64,000 nt of DNA from Kitasatospora phosalacinea (GCF_030268885.1 NZ_BSSA01000002.1:1-64000); one strand, 5' to 3'. Shown: positions 16,802 to 24,685, counted from the first letter of the stretch. Numbers and translations: made by a program. Notes: a model not told the origin generated them from the letters alone.

Positions 16802-17350
16802 TCAGTGTACCGAAGACGGGTCGCTCGGCCCCTCCGACCCCGAACCGCTGGGCGTCGCCGACGGCGAGGCCGAGTGCGCGGGCGCCGACGGGCTGCCCTG
16901 CGGGGTCGGCGAGGCGGTCGTGCCGCTCCCGCCGGTGGGCCGGCCGGTCGGCGGCGCGGCCGGCCCGCTGGTCGCCCCGGACGGGGGCGTGCTGCTCTCC
17001 GCGGGGGCGGGCACCTGCACCGGCGCGCCGGGCACCCCCGTCGACCCGGGCGGCGGCGTGGACCCGGGCGCCGGGGCGCCGGCCGGGGGCGACGCGGCCG
17101 GTGACGCGCCGTCAAGGCTCAACGAGCCGCCGTGCTCCCCGTGCTGGCCGCCCTGCCGCCCGCCCTGGCCGCCGCCCGGCCTGGTGCTCGCCGCCGCCGT
17201 GCCGCCCGTCCCGGACGGCTTCACCTCGACCGTCCCGCCGGGGGCGTCCGCGCCCACCGACATGCACCCGCCCAGCCCCAGCACGGCCAGCGCCGCCGCC
17301 ACCGAACCCGCCGCCGCACGCCGCCGACGCGCCGACCAACCCGCCACCAT
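16802..17350 (-). CDS. Disordered lipoprotein, unknown function
   Basis: A 182-residue secreted lipoprotein. It has an Arg-rich start, a hydrophobic core and the lipobox LGGC (Cys at about residue 28). The mature part is almost entirely Gly/Pro/Ser/Thr, with no folded domain in sight, so it probably acts as a cell-surface linker. ATG 17350 follows GGGAGG at a good distance. I recognise no family beyond the export signal. Confidence 0.7.
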   Translation of the reverse strand: MVAGWSARRRRAAAGSVAAALAVLGLGGCMSVGADAPGGTVEVKPSGTGGTAAASTRPGGGQGGRQGGQHGEHGGSLSLDGASPAASPPAGAPAPGSTPPPGSTGVPGAPVQVPAPAESSTPPSGATSGPAAPPTGRPTGGSGTTASPTPQGSPSAPAHSASPSATPSGSGSEGPSDPSSVH

Positions 17351-17439
17351 CGAGCCACCTCCCGCACGGCCCGCCGGGGCCGCCGCCTTTTCCGGTGCCC
17401 AACGCGCGGCCGCCCACCGGGACACGGGTGGCGCCCCAC

Positions 17440-17799
17440 TCACCCCCAGAGCGCACGTCCGACGGCCGCCCCCGCGTACACCGCCGCCAGGCCCGCGCCC
17501 AGCGACAGCGCCACGTTGCCCAGCGCCGCGCCGCGGGCACCGTTCTGGGCCAGCCTCAGGGTCTCGAACGAGAAGGTCGAGTACGTGCTGAGCGCCCCGC
17601 ACAGGCCGGTGCCCAGCAGCAGCCGGACGTCCGGCGGGGCGACCGCGGTGAGCAGGCCGAGCAGCGCGCAGCCCCCGACGTTGACGGTCAGCGTGCCCCA
17701 CGGGAAGCCGAAGCCGACCCGGGCGTGCACCGCACGGTCCGTCAGGTACCGCAGCGGGGCGCCGACCGCGGCCCCCGCCACCACCAGCAGCCAGTTCAC
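17440..17799 (-). CDS. crcB: Fluoride channel CrcB/Fluc, second of the pair
   Basis: A 119-residue four-helix membrane protein of the Fluc family, which exports fluoride ions as dual-topology dimers. It shows [10 protein letters not shown], the [13 protein letters not shown] segment with the conserved Asn, and the [10 protein letters not shown] phenylalanine-box motif. The GTG start overlaps the stop of the upstream crcB as GTGA. Paired crcB genes usually encode opposite-orientation subunits of a heterodimer. Confidence 0.92.
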   Translation of the reverse strand: MNWLLVVAGAAVGAPLRYLTDRAVHARVGFGFPWGTLTVNVGGCALLGLLTAVAPPDVRLLLGTGLCGALSTYSTFSFETLRLAQNGARGAALGNVALSLGAGLAAVYAGAAVGRALWG

Positions 17800-18257
17800 C
17801 CCGCCGCCCCCCGCCCGCCCGTCCCCGCCGCCCGCTCGCTGCGCGCCATCAGCACCGCCCGGGTCGCGCCCGCCGCCGCCCAGACGGCCGCCATGGCGGC
17901 CAGCAGCGTCCCGCCCAGGTAGAGCAGCGCCTCGCCGGGCAGCCCGTGGTCGAACAGCTGCTGCGCGTCCACCGCGTACGTCGAGAAGGTGGTGAACCCG
18001 CCGAGGATCCCGGTCGCCAGGAACGGCCGCAGCAGCGGGTGCGGCGTGCGCGGCCCCTCGGTGAGCAGCACCAGCACCACCCCGATCACCGCGCAGCCGA
18101 GGACGTTGACCCCCAGCGTGGTCCACGGGAAGGCGTCCCTCGCGGTCGGCCACAGCAGCCCCGCCCCGTACCGGGCGACCGCCCCGAGCACCCCGCCCGC
18201 GGAGACCGCCGCCACCACCCGCCCCTGCCCGCGCAGCACCGGTTCCCTCGTCGTCAT
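17796..18257 (-). CDS. crcB: Fluoride channel CrcB/Fluc, first of the pair
   Basis: A 153-residue Fluc-family membrane protein with [24 protein letters not shown] and [11 protein letters not shown], the equivalents of the motifs in its partner. It has a longer basic C-terminus ([15 protein letters not shown]) than the partner. ATG 18257 is preferred to an ATG four codons upstream. No fluoride riboswitch is evident in the short gap before it. Confidence 0.92.
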   Translation of the reverse strand: MTTREPVLRGQGRVVAAVSAGGVLGAVARYGAGLLWPTARDAFPWTTLGVNVLGCAVIGVVLVLLTEGPRTPHPLLRPFLATGILGGFTTFSTYAVDAQQLFDHGLPGEALLYLGGTLLAAMAAVWAAAGATRAVLMARSERAAGTGGRGAAG

Positions 18258-18355
18258 GCCGCCAGTCAAGCACCCGCCGCGACCCCGCCGACCCGGCCCC
18301 CGACACCCCGCCGGTGGCCTGGCGTCCCGTCAGCGGAACTCCGACAATGGGCCCC

Positions 18356-18703
18356 GTGGAGATGACCCGGGACGAGTTCGAGGCGCTGGTGTCCGACGCA
18401 CTGGACCAGATTCCGCCGCAGCTGGCCGCGATGATGGACAACGTCGCCGTCTTCGTCGAGGACGAGCCCGCCCCCGGCACCCCCGACCTGCTCGGCCTCT
18501 ACGAGGGCATCCCGCTCACCGAGCGCGGCGAGTGGTACGCCGGCGTCCTCCCCGACCGGATCATGGTCTACATGGGCCCGACCCTCCGCCTCTGCGAGAC
18601 CCGCGAGGAGGCCGTCGACGAGGTCCGCACCACCGTCATCCACGAGGTCGCCCACCACTTCGGCTTCGACGACGACGAGCTCCACGAACTCGGCTGGTCC
18701 TGA
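18356..18703 (+). CDS. Small zincin-type metallopeptidase (DUF1025/MMP-like family)
   Basis: A 115-residue protein. The core motif HEVAHHFGFDDDEL gives the HExxH zinc site plus a downstream acidic residue, as in the actinobacterial single-domain zincin family. Substrates are unknown. GTG 18356 is chosen because the family begins at about VEMTRDEFEALV and a GACAAT-like -10 box lies just upstream, fitting a leaderless mRNA. ATG 18347 and 18362 are alternatives. Confidence 0.82.
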   Translation: MEMTRDEFEALVSDALDQIPPQLAAMMDNVAVFVEDEPAPGTPDLLGLYEGIPLTERGEWYAGVLPDRIMVYMGPTLRLCETREEAVDEVRTTVIHEVAHHFGFDDDELHELGWS

Positions 18704-18842
18704 CCCCCGCCCCCACCGCCGCGCTCCCGGCCGCCCCCACCGCCGCGCCGACCACCGGAAACCGTTTTGGCGTTCCCGCCCGGCATCCCATATGCTTCTC
18801 GACGTCCCCGAACGCCGGATGATCCGGCCGGAAGGGCCGCAA

Positions 18843-18915
18843 GCCCTCATCGTCTAGTGGCCCAGGACGCCGCCCTTTCAAGGCGGTAGCACGGGTTCGA
18901 ATCCCGTTGGGGGTA
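18843..18915 (+). tRNA. tRNA-Glu (TTC anticodon)
   Basis: A 73-nt cloverleaf with anticodon loop CTTTCAA, T-loop TTCGAAT and an acceptor stem GCCCTCA/TGGGGGT that includes two G-U pairs. It is the first of three tRNA genes in a row. Confidence 0.93.
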
Positions 18916-18957
18916 CGCAGTACCGTAGTAAGGTCCTGTGCGGAGCGATCCGCATGA

Positions 18958-19031
18958 GGTCCCGTGGAGCAGTTGGTTAGCTCGCCACCCTGTCAAGGTG
19001 GAGGTCGCGGGTTCAAGTCCCGTCGGGATCG
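18958..19031 (+). tRNA. tRNA-Asp (GTC anticodon)
   Basis: A 74-nt cloverleaf with anticodon loop CTGTCAA, T-loop TTCAAGT and discriminator G. It is identical to the second tRNA-Asp at 49213-49286. Confidence 0.95.
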
Positions 19032-19058
19032 CTCGTCTCGCAAGAGACGGTGCAGTAC

Positions 19059-19132
19059 GGCCAGGTAGCTCAGTTGGTACGAGCGTCCGCCTGAAAAGCG
19101 GAAGGTCGCCGGTTCGACCCCGGCCCTGGCCA
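19059..19132 (+). tRNA. tRNA-Phe (GAA anticodon), integration site of the AICE
   Basis: A 74-nt cloverleaf with anticodon loop CTGAAAA and T-loop TTCGACC. Its 3' part, from the anticodon arm onward, is repeated at 32540-32585, marking the two ends of the integrated element. The gene stays intact because the element carries an identical 3' end. Confidence 0.95.
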
Positions 19133-19134
19133 CA
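19089..19134 (+). repeat. AICE left attachment site (46-bp direct repeat)
   Basis: This segment is identical to 32540-32585 over 46 bases, beginning in the anticodon arm of tRNA-Phe and ending two bases after the acceptor end. The offset is 13,451 bases, which gives the element length. Confidence 0.92.
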
Positions 19135-19151
19135 GCTGCTGAGATGCAGAA

Positions 19152-19184
19152 AGACCCCCGGTGAGTCCGCTCACCGGGGGTCTT
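19152..19184 (+). terminator. Terminator after tRNA-Phe, supplied by the AICE
   Basis: AGACCCCCGGTGA pairs perfectly with TCACCGGGGGTCT around a six-base loop and is followed by TTTT. It lies inside the element, 17 bases from the att site. The original chromosomal terminator is now beyond the right end (about 32600-32634). Confidence 0.88.
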
Positions 19185-19192
19185 TTGCTGTC

Positions 19193-19216
19193 GGCTACAC
19201 CAACGCGTACGCCAAC
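19193..19216. repeat. Subterminal repeat, left copy (candidate integrase arm site)
   Basis: A 24-base sequence containing GCGTACGCCAAC matches 32434-32457 with two mismatches. The copies lie about 60-80 bases inside the left att and about 80-100 bases inside the right att, in direct orientation. Arm-type binding of integrase or excisionase is one explanation; common ancestry of the ends is another. Confidence 0.5.
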
Positions 19217-19219
19217 GGT

Positions 19220-20422
19220 TCAGGAGAGGCTGTCGCTGAGCGACCCGAGCGCCTTGCGCTGCTCGTCCAGCGAGGCATGGGCGTAGACCTTCATCGTCAC
19301 CCCGATGTCGCTGTGCCCGGCGATCTGCCGCACGATGTGCGGCGGCACCCCGAGGTCGAGCAGCAGGGTCACGCAGGTGTGCCGGAGGTCGTGGAACCGG
19401 AGCGTCAGCCCGAGCCGGTCCCGCAGCGGGTACCAGCTCCGCCGGAGGTTGTCCGGCTCGATCGCGGTCCCCACCCGGCTCGTGAACACCAACCCGGTGT
19501 CCTTCCATCGCTCACCGGCCGCCACCCGCTCCTGGGCCTGCCGCTCCTGGTGCTCCCGGAGCGCGACCGTCACGACGGGCGGCAGGGGCAGCGTCCGGAG
19601 CGAGGACGCCGTCTTGGTCGGCCCGAGCTGCAGCACCCCGTCCACCCGCTGCAGGTTGCTGGACACGATCAGCGTGCCGCGCTCCAGGTCGACCGCGGCC
19701 CAGTGCAACCCGAGCAGCTCACCGCGCCGGAGCCCCATCGCGAGCGCCAGCACGTACAGCGCGTGCAGCCGGTCCGACGCCGCGGTCTTCAGGAGCAGCC
19801 GGGCCTGCGGCACCGTGAGCCCCTTGCCGGTGCCGTACTCCGGGGTGGGCACCTGCACCAGCTTGGCGACGTTCCGCAGGATCAGCTCCTCGCGGACCGC
19901 GTTCTCCAGCGCGTTCCGGAGCACGGCGTGGATCGACTGGACCATGCGGCGCGACAGCCGACTGTCGCAGCACTCCCCCGCCGCACAGCACTCCGGCTTG
20001 GCCCGGGCCTTGTCCCACCCGTTCTTGCAGCACTGGCATGCGGAGGCGACCCGAGCGAGCCACGTCCGGACGTCGGCGGCCCGCAGCGTCCGGAGCTTCT
20101 TGGTGCCGAGCCCGGGGACCAGGTGGACCCGGACGACGCTCTCGTACCCCTGGTAGGTCTTCGGGCGCCGGTTCACCTTCACCACGGCGGCCAGCCAGTA
20201 CGTCAGGTACTCGGCCATCTTCACGTTCGTGTCGGGCGTCGGGATGCCCTGGTTGTCCTGTGCCCGGAGAGCCGTGATCTTCTCCAAGACCTCCTCGCGC
20301 GTCTTGCCGTAAACGGACACTCGCTTGGGCAGGCCCGACGTCGTGGTGACGTAGACGCGACCGTGGTAGAGCCCGTCCTTGCGGCGGGTGATGCTGCCTT
20401 CTCCGTTGGGGCGCTTGGCCAT
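19220..20422 (-). CDS. int: Tyrosine-family site-specific integrase
   Basis: A 400-residue recombinase that integrates and, with Xis, excises the element at tRNA-Phe. An AP2-like N-terminal arm-binding part (GSITRRKDGLYHGRVYV) precedes a core-binding domain. The catalytic domain shows the first Arg in MGLRRGELLGLHW, the HxxR box in RFHDLRHTCVTLLLDLG, the GHSDIGVTMKVYAH segment and the nucleophilic Tyr. A Cys-rich insert (about 130-155, CQCCKNGWDKARAKPECC) lies in the core-binding region. The ATG overlaps the xis stop by one base (TGATG). Confidence 0.95.
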   Translation of the reverse strand: MAKRPNGEGSITRRKDGLYHGRVYVTTTSGLPKRVSVYGKTREEVLEKITALRAQDNQGIPTPDTNVKMAEYLTYWLAAVVKVNRRPKTYQGYESVVRVHLVPGLGTKKLRTLRAADVRTWLARVASACQCCKNGWDKARAKPECCAAGECCDSRLSRRMVQSIHAVLRNALENAVREELILRNVAKLVQVPTPEYGTGKGLTVPQARLLLKTAASDRLHALYVLALAMGLRRGELLGLHWAAVDLERGTLIVSSNLQRVDGVLQLGPTKTASSLRTLPLPPVVTVALREHQERQAQERVAAGERWKDTGLVFTSRVGTAIEPDNLRRSWYPLRDRLGLTLRFHDLRHTCVTLLLDLGVPPHIVRQIAGHSDIGVTMKVYAHASLDEQRKALGSLSDSLS

Positions 20423-20610
20423 CAGCGGTTCTCCTCGGTCTGGGTGCGGATGTAGGTGGCGAGGCTGTCGACGGAGACCCGCCGACAGCGGCCGATGGTG
20501 AAGCTGTTCAGGGTCCTGGCGCGGATCAGGTCGTAGACCTTGCTGCGGCTGAGCCGGAGCGCGGCCATGACCTCGGGCACGGTCAGGGCTTCGGGGAGGG
20601 CGGTGGCCAA
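20422..20610 (-). CDS. xis: Excisionase-like helix-turn-helix protein
   Basis: A 62-residue MerR/excisionase-type DNA-binding protein: LTVPEVMAALRLSRSKVYDL is the helix-turn-helix and GRCRRVSVDSL the wing. It should bend DNA at the att ends and steer the integrase toward excision. It is coupled to int by a one-base overlap. Upstream lies the TGCGTCAC repeat array, which could also control its transcription. Confidence 0.9.
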   Translation of the reverse strand: MATALPEALTVPEVMAALRLSRSKVYDLIRARTLNSFTIGRCRRVSVDSLATYIRTQTEENR

Positions 20611-21046
20611 CGGAGTCCTTCCGGTGCGGGTTGGGGGATGCGCGTGCTGTCCGAGGTGGGGATTTCTGCGTCACTGCGACACCTGCGTCACGCAGGTGCT
20701 TTGAGCTGGTGTTTTGCGTGACGCAGTGCTGTTGGGCTGCGTCACGGGTGCGTCGCGGGCTGCGTCATCGCGTGACGCACGTGTCGCAGGGTGACGCAGC
20801 GTCCGTCATCTGCGTCACGGCCTTCGTCGCAGGTCAAGGGGCGTTTTTCGGCCCGCGTGACGCACGTGACGCAGCGTTCCCCTACTTAGGAAAAAGGGAG
20901 GGCGGTTCTGTTGGTGGCTGGGTGCGCCTCAGGGCGAGAAGGAGGAGCCGCTGCGCGGCACGCTCTGGGGCGGCGCCGCCGCCAACTGCAAGAGGAGCAC
21001 CCGGTCGCTGAGCGTGGCCGTGCTCTTCTTGCTGTTCGGGGCGCGG
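20611..21046. other. Non-coding region between rep and xis
   Basis: A 436-base gap with no credible gene. Its left half is packed with TGCGTCAC repeats, annotated separately. A short AT-richer patch (CTACTTAGGAAAAAGGGAG) at about 20882-20900 adjoins the repeats, and the right half is ordinary GC-rich sequence after the replication gene. Confidence 0.6.
20667..20873. repeat. Iteron-like TGCGTCAC array, putative AICE replication origin
   Basis: TGCGTCAC or its complement GTGACGCA occurs nine times exactly, at 20667, 20684, 20718, 20738, 20772, 20791, 20811, 20857 and 20866, with near-matches at 20749 and 20761. Both orientations occur. One pair forms the palindrome ACCTGCGT-C-ACGCAGGT at 20681-20697. 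An AT-richer patch follows. A cluster of this density between rep and xis suggests a replication origin or a multi-site operator. Confidence 0.65.
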
Positions 21047-22522
21047 TCAGTGCAGGTGGGGCTGTTCGGGCGTGGCCGGGGGTGCGGGGCGGGCCATCTC
21101 CAGGTAGCGGCCTTCGTGGGCCCGGCCGCTGTCGATGAGGACGCCGCGGGCGGCGAGGGTGGGTTGGAGGCGCTTGAGCCGGTCGGAGAGCACCTTCCCG
21201 GTCGTCGGCCACCCCTTCGGGAGGGGCCGCAGCTCGTCGCCCGCGTAGAGGCGGCTCAGGTGCGCCAGCCACTCCGTGGACGTCATCCGCTGCGCCTCAC
21301 CAGGGGCCATGGTGTCGGCATGCTTGAGGACGGTCTGCGCCAGCAGGTCACCCTCGATCACGTCGTCGTTGAGGTCGTCGAGGCTAGCCCGGTAGGCGGG
21401 CAGCGCGCCCCACCCGGTGGCGGCGTCGAGCTGCGCGCACAAGTGCGCGAAGTCGGCCATCCGCAGGTCGGTCGGCGTCTCCGCCTCCGCGGCCCGGACC
21501 TGGACAGTGAGGTCGAGCAGGGAGCCGAGGACGACAGGGAGCACCTGCTCGTACTCCGCCCACAGCTCGGCCTCGGTGCGCCGGACGGCGGGCCGCTCCA
21601 ACCGCAGCGGCAGCAGGCGCTCCGCCAGGTCGGGGCGGATCACGCCGACGTCGATGCCGGTCAGCAGCAGCGGACGCCGGTAGCTGGATCGGTGGACGTC
21701 CCCGTCGGTGAACAGGGCCCGCTTCACACTCTCCGCCCCGGTGACGATGCAGCACATCGCGTCCGACAGGTCCGGGGTCATGTGGCTCAGGTTGTCCAGG
21801 GCGGTGACCCACCCGGCTGCGACCGCGGCCACCAGGTTCTCCTCGTCCTTCGGGGCGCGGCGCAGGTCTCCGCTCATGCCTTCGATGATCCGCACCAGCA
21901 TCCGGCCGCCGGTGGACTTGCCCGCGCCCTGCGGCCCGGTGAGAAACGGCGCTGGGACGGGCACGCTCGGGCCGAGGCACCCGATCAGCCAGGCCAGGGC
22001 CAGGCACTCGGTCGCGGCGGTGGCGAAGTTGCACAGCCCCAGCAGCAGGTCGATGCCCTTGCCGTCGGTGTCCTTGACCGGGACGGGCAGTTCGCCGGTG
22101 AGCTGGGTGCGCCGCCAGCACACCTCCCGCGGGTCGGGCGTGGTGACGTCCCATCCGTTCGGGTGGATGCGCACCGACAGACCGTCCGCCCGCCCTAGGT
22201 CGAGCCAGGTGGCACCGTCGAACCCGGGCGCCACCCGGATGTGCACCGCCTGGACGTCCTCGGACAGCGCGAGGGCCTCGATCAGGTCGAGCGCCTCCTT
22301 CAACGCGGTGCCGTTGAACACGCCGACGCCGTCCCGGAACAGCCCGACCATGAGTTCCTGGCGGTGGCTGCCGGTGGTGCCCTGCGAGCGGATCGGCCGG
22401 GCCACCGGGTGCCCGAGCTTCTGCGCGTAGACGGTGCCGTCGGCGGTGCGGAAGTACCTGAAGTGCGCTTGGGCGTAGTCGGCGATGATCTCCCGCGCCG
22501 GGGTCTTCTCGTCGTCGCTCAC
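21047..22522 (-). CDS. AICE replication ATPase (helicase-like partner of the primase-polymerase)
   Basis: A 491-residue P-loop ATPase. Walker A is GPQGAGKST at 196-204, the Walker B-like strand is VTALDN at about 239-244, and a sensor-like LLTGID follows. A short wing-like DNA-binding segment sits near the C-terminus (STEWLAHLSRLYAGDELRPL). With the preceding primase-polymerase it corresponds to the Prim-Pol type AICE replication initiator, but here split into two genes. GTG 22522 overlaps the upstream stop as GTGA. Confidence 0.82.
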   Translation of the reverse strand: MSDDEKTPAREIIADYAQAHFRYFRTADGTVYAQKLGHPVARPIRSQGTTGSHRQELMVGLFRDGVGVFNGTALKEALDLIEALALSEDVQAVHIRVAPGFDGATWLDLGRADGLSVRIHPNGWDVTTPDPREVCWRRTQLTGELPVPVKDTDGKGIDLLLGLCNFATAATECLALAWLIGCLGPSVPVPAPFLTGPQGAGKSTGGRMLVRIIEGMSGDLRRAPKDEENLVAAVAAGWVTALDNLSHMTPDLSDAMCCIVTGAESVKRALFTDGDVHRSSYRRPLLLTGIDVGVIRPDLAERLLPLRLERPAVRRTEAELWAEYEQVLPVVLGSLLDLTVQVRAAEAETPTDLRMADFAHLCAQLDAATGWGALPAYRASLDDLNDDVIEGDLLAQTVLKHADTMAPGEAQRMTSTEWLAHLSRLYAGDELRPLPKGWPTTGKVLSDRLKRLQPTLAARGVLIDSGRAHEGRYLEMARPAPPATPEQPHLH

Positions 22523-23379
22523 GAGTTCATCCCCAGCCTGTGGACAGCGTTCGCCCACGCCTCGGCGCAATGCCGCGGGCTCTCGCCCTTCGCCCCGGCC
22601 GCGGCGAACAGCCGGGCGACGTGCGCGTCGGTGAGACAGCCGCAGCGGCCGTGGGTAGCCAGCACCGCGAGGAACGCCGCGAACACGGTCGCGTGGATCC
22701 CGGTGGTCGCCGCGGCGATGCGCTGCTCCGCCATGGCGATGCCGCGCTCCAGGAACCTGGGGCTGCGGTGCGGGCACACCCCGCCCCGGGCCCCCAGGGG
22801 CGCCGTGGCGGGCCTCTGGCGGCCCGGGGAGGGCTGCCGCACCAGCAGGGCCCCCACGGCGTCCGGCAGGGGCTGCATGGGGCCGTTGCCGGGGCCGAGC
22901 CAGCGGGCGTAGGACATCAGCGACTTGACGTCCACACCGGGCCGCACGGCGTTGGCCGACGGCATGGTGCCACGGTAGAGCCAGTGCTCCCCGCGGGTGG
23001 TGCGCACGGTCCGGGTCGCGGGCAGGTGCTCCCGCGCCCAGGCGATGGCGCCTTCGTCGTCCAGGTCTACAACCGTGATTCCGGCGCCACCCGGGTGGTA
23101 GGCCACGACGGCGGCCTGCTGCCACGCCCGCGTCCACTCGGGGGAGTTGAGCACGGCCAGGTCGGTGGTGGCGGCGGCCCAGCCGTGGCATGGGGCCGGG
23201 CAGGTGCAGGGGCCGGGGGTCTTCATGTTCGGCCGCCCCCCGCACCGGTTGTCGGTGCAGTCGAGGCAGTTGCCGAACGGCACCTTCCCGGCGCGCAGCG
23301 GCAGCACGGGCACGCCCGCGGCGGCCAGGGAGAGCGCCACGGCCAGGTGCTCTCCCCGGACCAGGGCCTGTTGGGTCAT
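22519..23379 (-). CDS. Bifunctional DNA primase/polymerase domain protein
   Basis: A 286-residue protein of the archaeo-eukaryotic-type primase-polymerase family found in AICEs. Visible parts are the VALSLAAAGVPVLPLRAG opening, a Cys-rich insert (CLDCTDNRCGG...CTCPAPCHGW, probably zinc-binding), the acidic site VVDLDDEGAI, and TVRTTRGEHWLYRG. It should prime or copy element DNA at the origin. The C-terminal part (after about 210) looks like a small helical domain. It is coupled to the ATPase gene downstream. Confidence 0.85.
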   Translation of the reverse strand: MTQQALVRGEHLAVALSLAAAGVPVLPLRAGKVPFGNCLDCTDNRCGGRPNMKTPGPCTCPAPCHGWAAATTDLAVLNSPEWTRAWQQAAVVAYHPGGAGITVVDLDDEGAIAWAREHLPATRTVRTTRGEHWLYRGTMPSANAVRPGVDVKSLMSYARWLGPGNGPMQPLPDAVGALLVRQPSPGRQRPATAPLGARGGVCPHRSPRFLERGIAMAEQRIAAATTGIHATVFAAFLAVLATHGRCGCLTDAHVARLFAAAGAKGESPRHCAEAWANAVHRLGMNS

Positions 23380-23392
23380 GCTGGTGTCTCCA

Positions 23393-23410
23393 GTTCTCTA
23401 GAACGGTTCT
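23393..23410 (-). promoter_or_regulatory. Interlocking GTTCT/AGAAC palindromes upstream of rep
   Basis: GTTCT-CT-AGAAC (23393-23404) and AGAAC-G-GTTCT (23400-23410) share one half-site, 14-31 bases before the rep start. Alternating half-sites in this position look like a repressor operator. The binder is unknown. Confidence 0.45.
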
Positions 23411-23564
23411 GGATTGGCGGCGGCCCCGGTTCTTGGCAGAGAGGGGCCGCCGCTTTGGCGTTTCTCCTTGCGAGGGAGAGCCGGGCTGTCCGGCCCCCGC
23501 ACCGCCCACCAGCCCGCCGCGGTGGCGGGTGCTGGGCGGAACGGCGGCGGGCACAGGCCGAAGG

Positions 23565-23837
23565 TCAGGCGGCCTCGCGCCAGGCGGCGAGGTCGACGAC
23601 CGGGGCGAGGTGGACGACGGGGGCCGGTTCGGGCAGGGGCTCGCCGCCGTCGGGCGGGGTGGCGGTGTCGTCCTGCTCGGCGGCCTGGGCGCGCTCGTAG
23701 GCGGAGAGGGCGAGGACGGCGCGGACGCCGGCGGATTCGGCGGCGGCACCGCGGATGCTGAGGGCGTAGGCCGCGGTGGCGAGGGCGGTGGGGCCGAGGA
23801 TGGCGGCGGCGGTGATGAGGTCGGTGGTGGTGCTCAC
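23565..23837 (-). CDS. Small AICE protein, unknown function
   Basis: A 90-residue protein with a hydrophobic N-terminal half (LITAAAILGPTALATAAYAL, probably one membrane helix) and an acidic Pro-rich middle. GTG 23837 overlaps the stop of the gene above (GTGA). Its place between the transfer genes and rep suggests a spread (Spd) type role, but this is position only. Confidence 0.65.
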   Translation of the reverse strand: MSTTTDLITAAAILGPTALATAAYALSIRGAAAESAGVRAVLALSAYERAQAAEQDDTATPPDGGEPLPEPAPVVHLAPVVDLAAWREAA

Positions 23838-24052
23838 GAGGCGGCTCCGTTTCGGGCGCAGTGGGCGAGCAGGTCGAGGACGGTGGTGCCAAGTTCGGCG
23901 GTGCGGTGCTGGATCGCCGTCCAGGAGGCGGGGTCGATGTTCATCAGGGCGGCGAGGGCGGCGGCGGGTTGGTGGTCGGCGGCGGCGGTGAGGGCGTCGC
24001 GCAGGTGGGCGGCGGCCAGCGGCCGGATCGCCGGGGCGCCGGGGGTGTTCAT
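23834..24052 (-). CDS. Small AICE protein, unknown function
   Basis: A 72-residue helical, Ala-rich protein with three His and one Cys scattered through it. No domain is recognised. ATG 24052 overlaps the previous stop (ATGA) and the gene's own stop overlaps the next GTG, so it is part of a coupled chain. Confidence 0.62.
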   Translation of the reverse strand: MNTPGAPAIRPLAAAHLRDALTAAADHQPAAALAALMNIDPASWTAIQHRTAELGTTVLDLLAHCARNGAAS

Positions 24053-24243
24053 GCGCGGACCTTGCCGATCGCGTCGAGCACGGCGTGCAGGAGGTTGTTG
24101 ATCGGCCCGGCCATGCCGGTGGAGGCGAGCAGGAAGCCGAACAGCACGGCGACGGCGGCGGAGCCGACGCCGATGGTCTTGGTCTTGAGCAGGAGGCCGA
24201 GGAGCAGCCCGAAGACCACGACCAGCGAGACGGTCAGGAGCAT
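24049..24243 (-). CDS. SpdD-like two-helix membrane protein
   Basis: A 64-residue protein consisting almost wholly of two hydrophobic segments (LLTVSLVVVFGLLLGLLL and VGSAAVAVLFGFLLASTGMAG) and a short amphipathic tail. Small membrane proteins of this kind near tra genes help spread plasmid DNA along the hyphae of the recipient. ATG 24243 follows AAGGACC. Confidence 0.68.
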   Translation of the reverse strand: MLLTVSLVVVFGLLLGLLLKTKTIGVGSAAVAVLFGFLLASTGMAGPINNLLHAVLDAIGKVRA

Positions 24244-24299
24244 GACAGGGTCCTTCGTTCGACGGCCCGGGGGCCGGAGCGGGACGGGCGGGGGAGGGT

Positions 24300-24554
24300 T
24301 CAGCGGGTGCCGGAGCGCCAGGTGCGGTAGGCGAGGTTGTAGGCGTGGCGGCCGAGGCGGATGCGCTTGCCGACGCCCTTGCAGCGGCGGCAGGTCTTGC
24401 CGCGCTTCGGGATGCCGTGGCGGTCGTTCCTGAGGGCGAAGCCGAGGCCGCCGCAGCGGCGGCAGTCGCCGAACGGGCTCGCCGCACACACCATCGCGTA
24501 ACCGAGGGTGACGAGGATGGTGGCGGCTATCGCGGGCAGTATGAGGGGGGTCAA
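24300..24554 (-). CDS. Small membrane protein with DnaJ-type zinc ribbon
   Basis: An 84-residue protein with an N-terminal membrane helix (ILPAIAATILVTLGYAMVCA) and two CxxCxG motifs, CRRCGGLG and CRRCKGVG, that should bind one zinc ion. Proteins like this are frequent in Streptomyces elements, but their role is unknown. It appears to start at TTG 24554, with GGAGG at a suitable distance upstream; no ATG or GTG would keep the helix. Confidence 0.68.
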   Translation of the reverse strand: MTPLILPAIAATILVTLGYAMVCAASPFGDCRRCGGLGFALRNDRHGIPKRGKTCRRCKGVGKRIRLGRHAYNLAYRTWRSGTR

Positions 24555-24589
24555 CGGGGCCTCCAGGGCGGTTTCCGGGGGTTTTCGCA

Positions 24590-24685
24590 GGTCGCTCGCT
24601 AGAAGCTAGGTTCCTGATCAGAAGCGGTTTGGGTCGCTAGCGGGGTCGCTAGGTCTAGCGAGGGTGCTTGCTAGACCTAGCGACC
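24590..24685. promoter_or_regulatory. Candidate clt locus or terminator: GGTCGCTAG repeats after traB
   Basis: GGTCGCT occurs at 24590, 24632 and 24644 and in reverse at 24679-24685. The last two copies form a perfect 16-bp inverted repeat (24644-24659 and 24670-24685) with a 10-base loop. It lies directly downstream of the translocase gene, where conjugative Streptomyces plasmids keep the clt site of short repeats recognised by TraB. The hairpin could equally end tra transcription. Confidence 0.5.

Noticed and set aside
14233..17922. A 1229-codon plus-strand frame across the DEAD-box helicase
   Set aside because: The repeated Val/Thr/Ala pattern mirrors the helicase repeats read backwards, and third-position GC bias supports only the minus strand.
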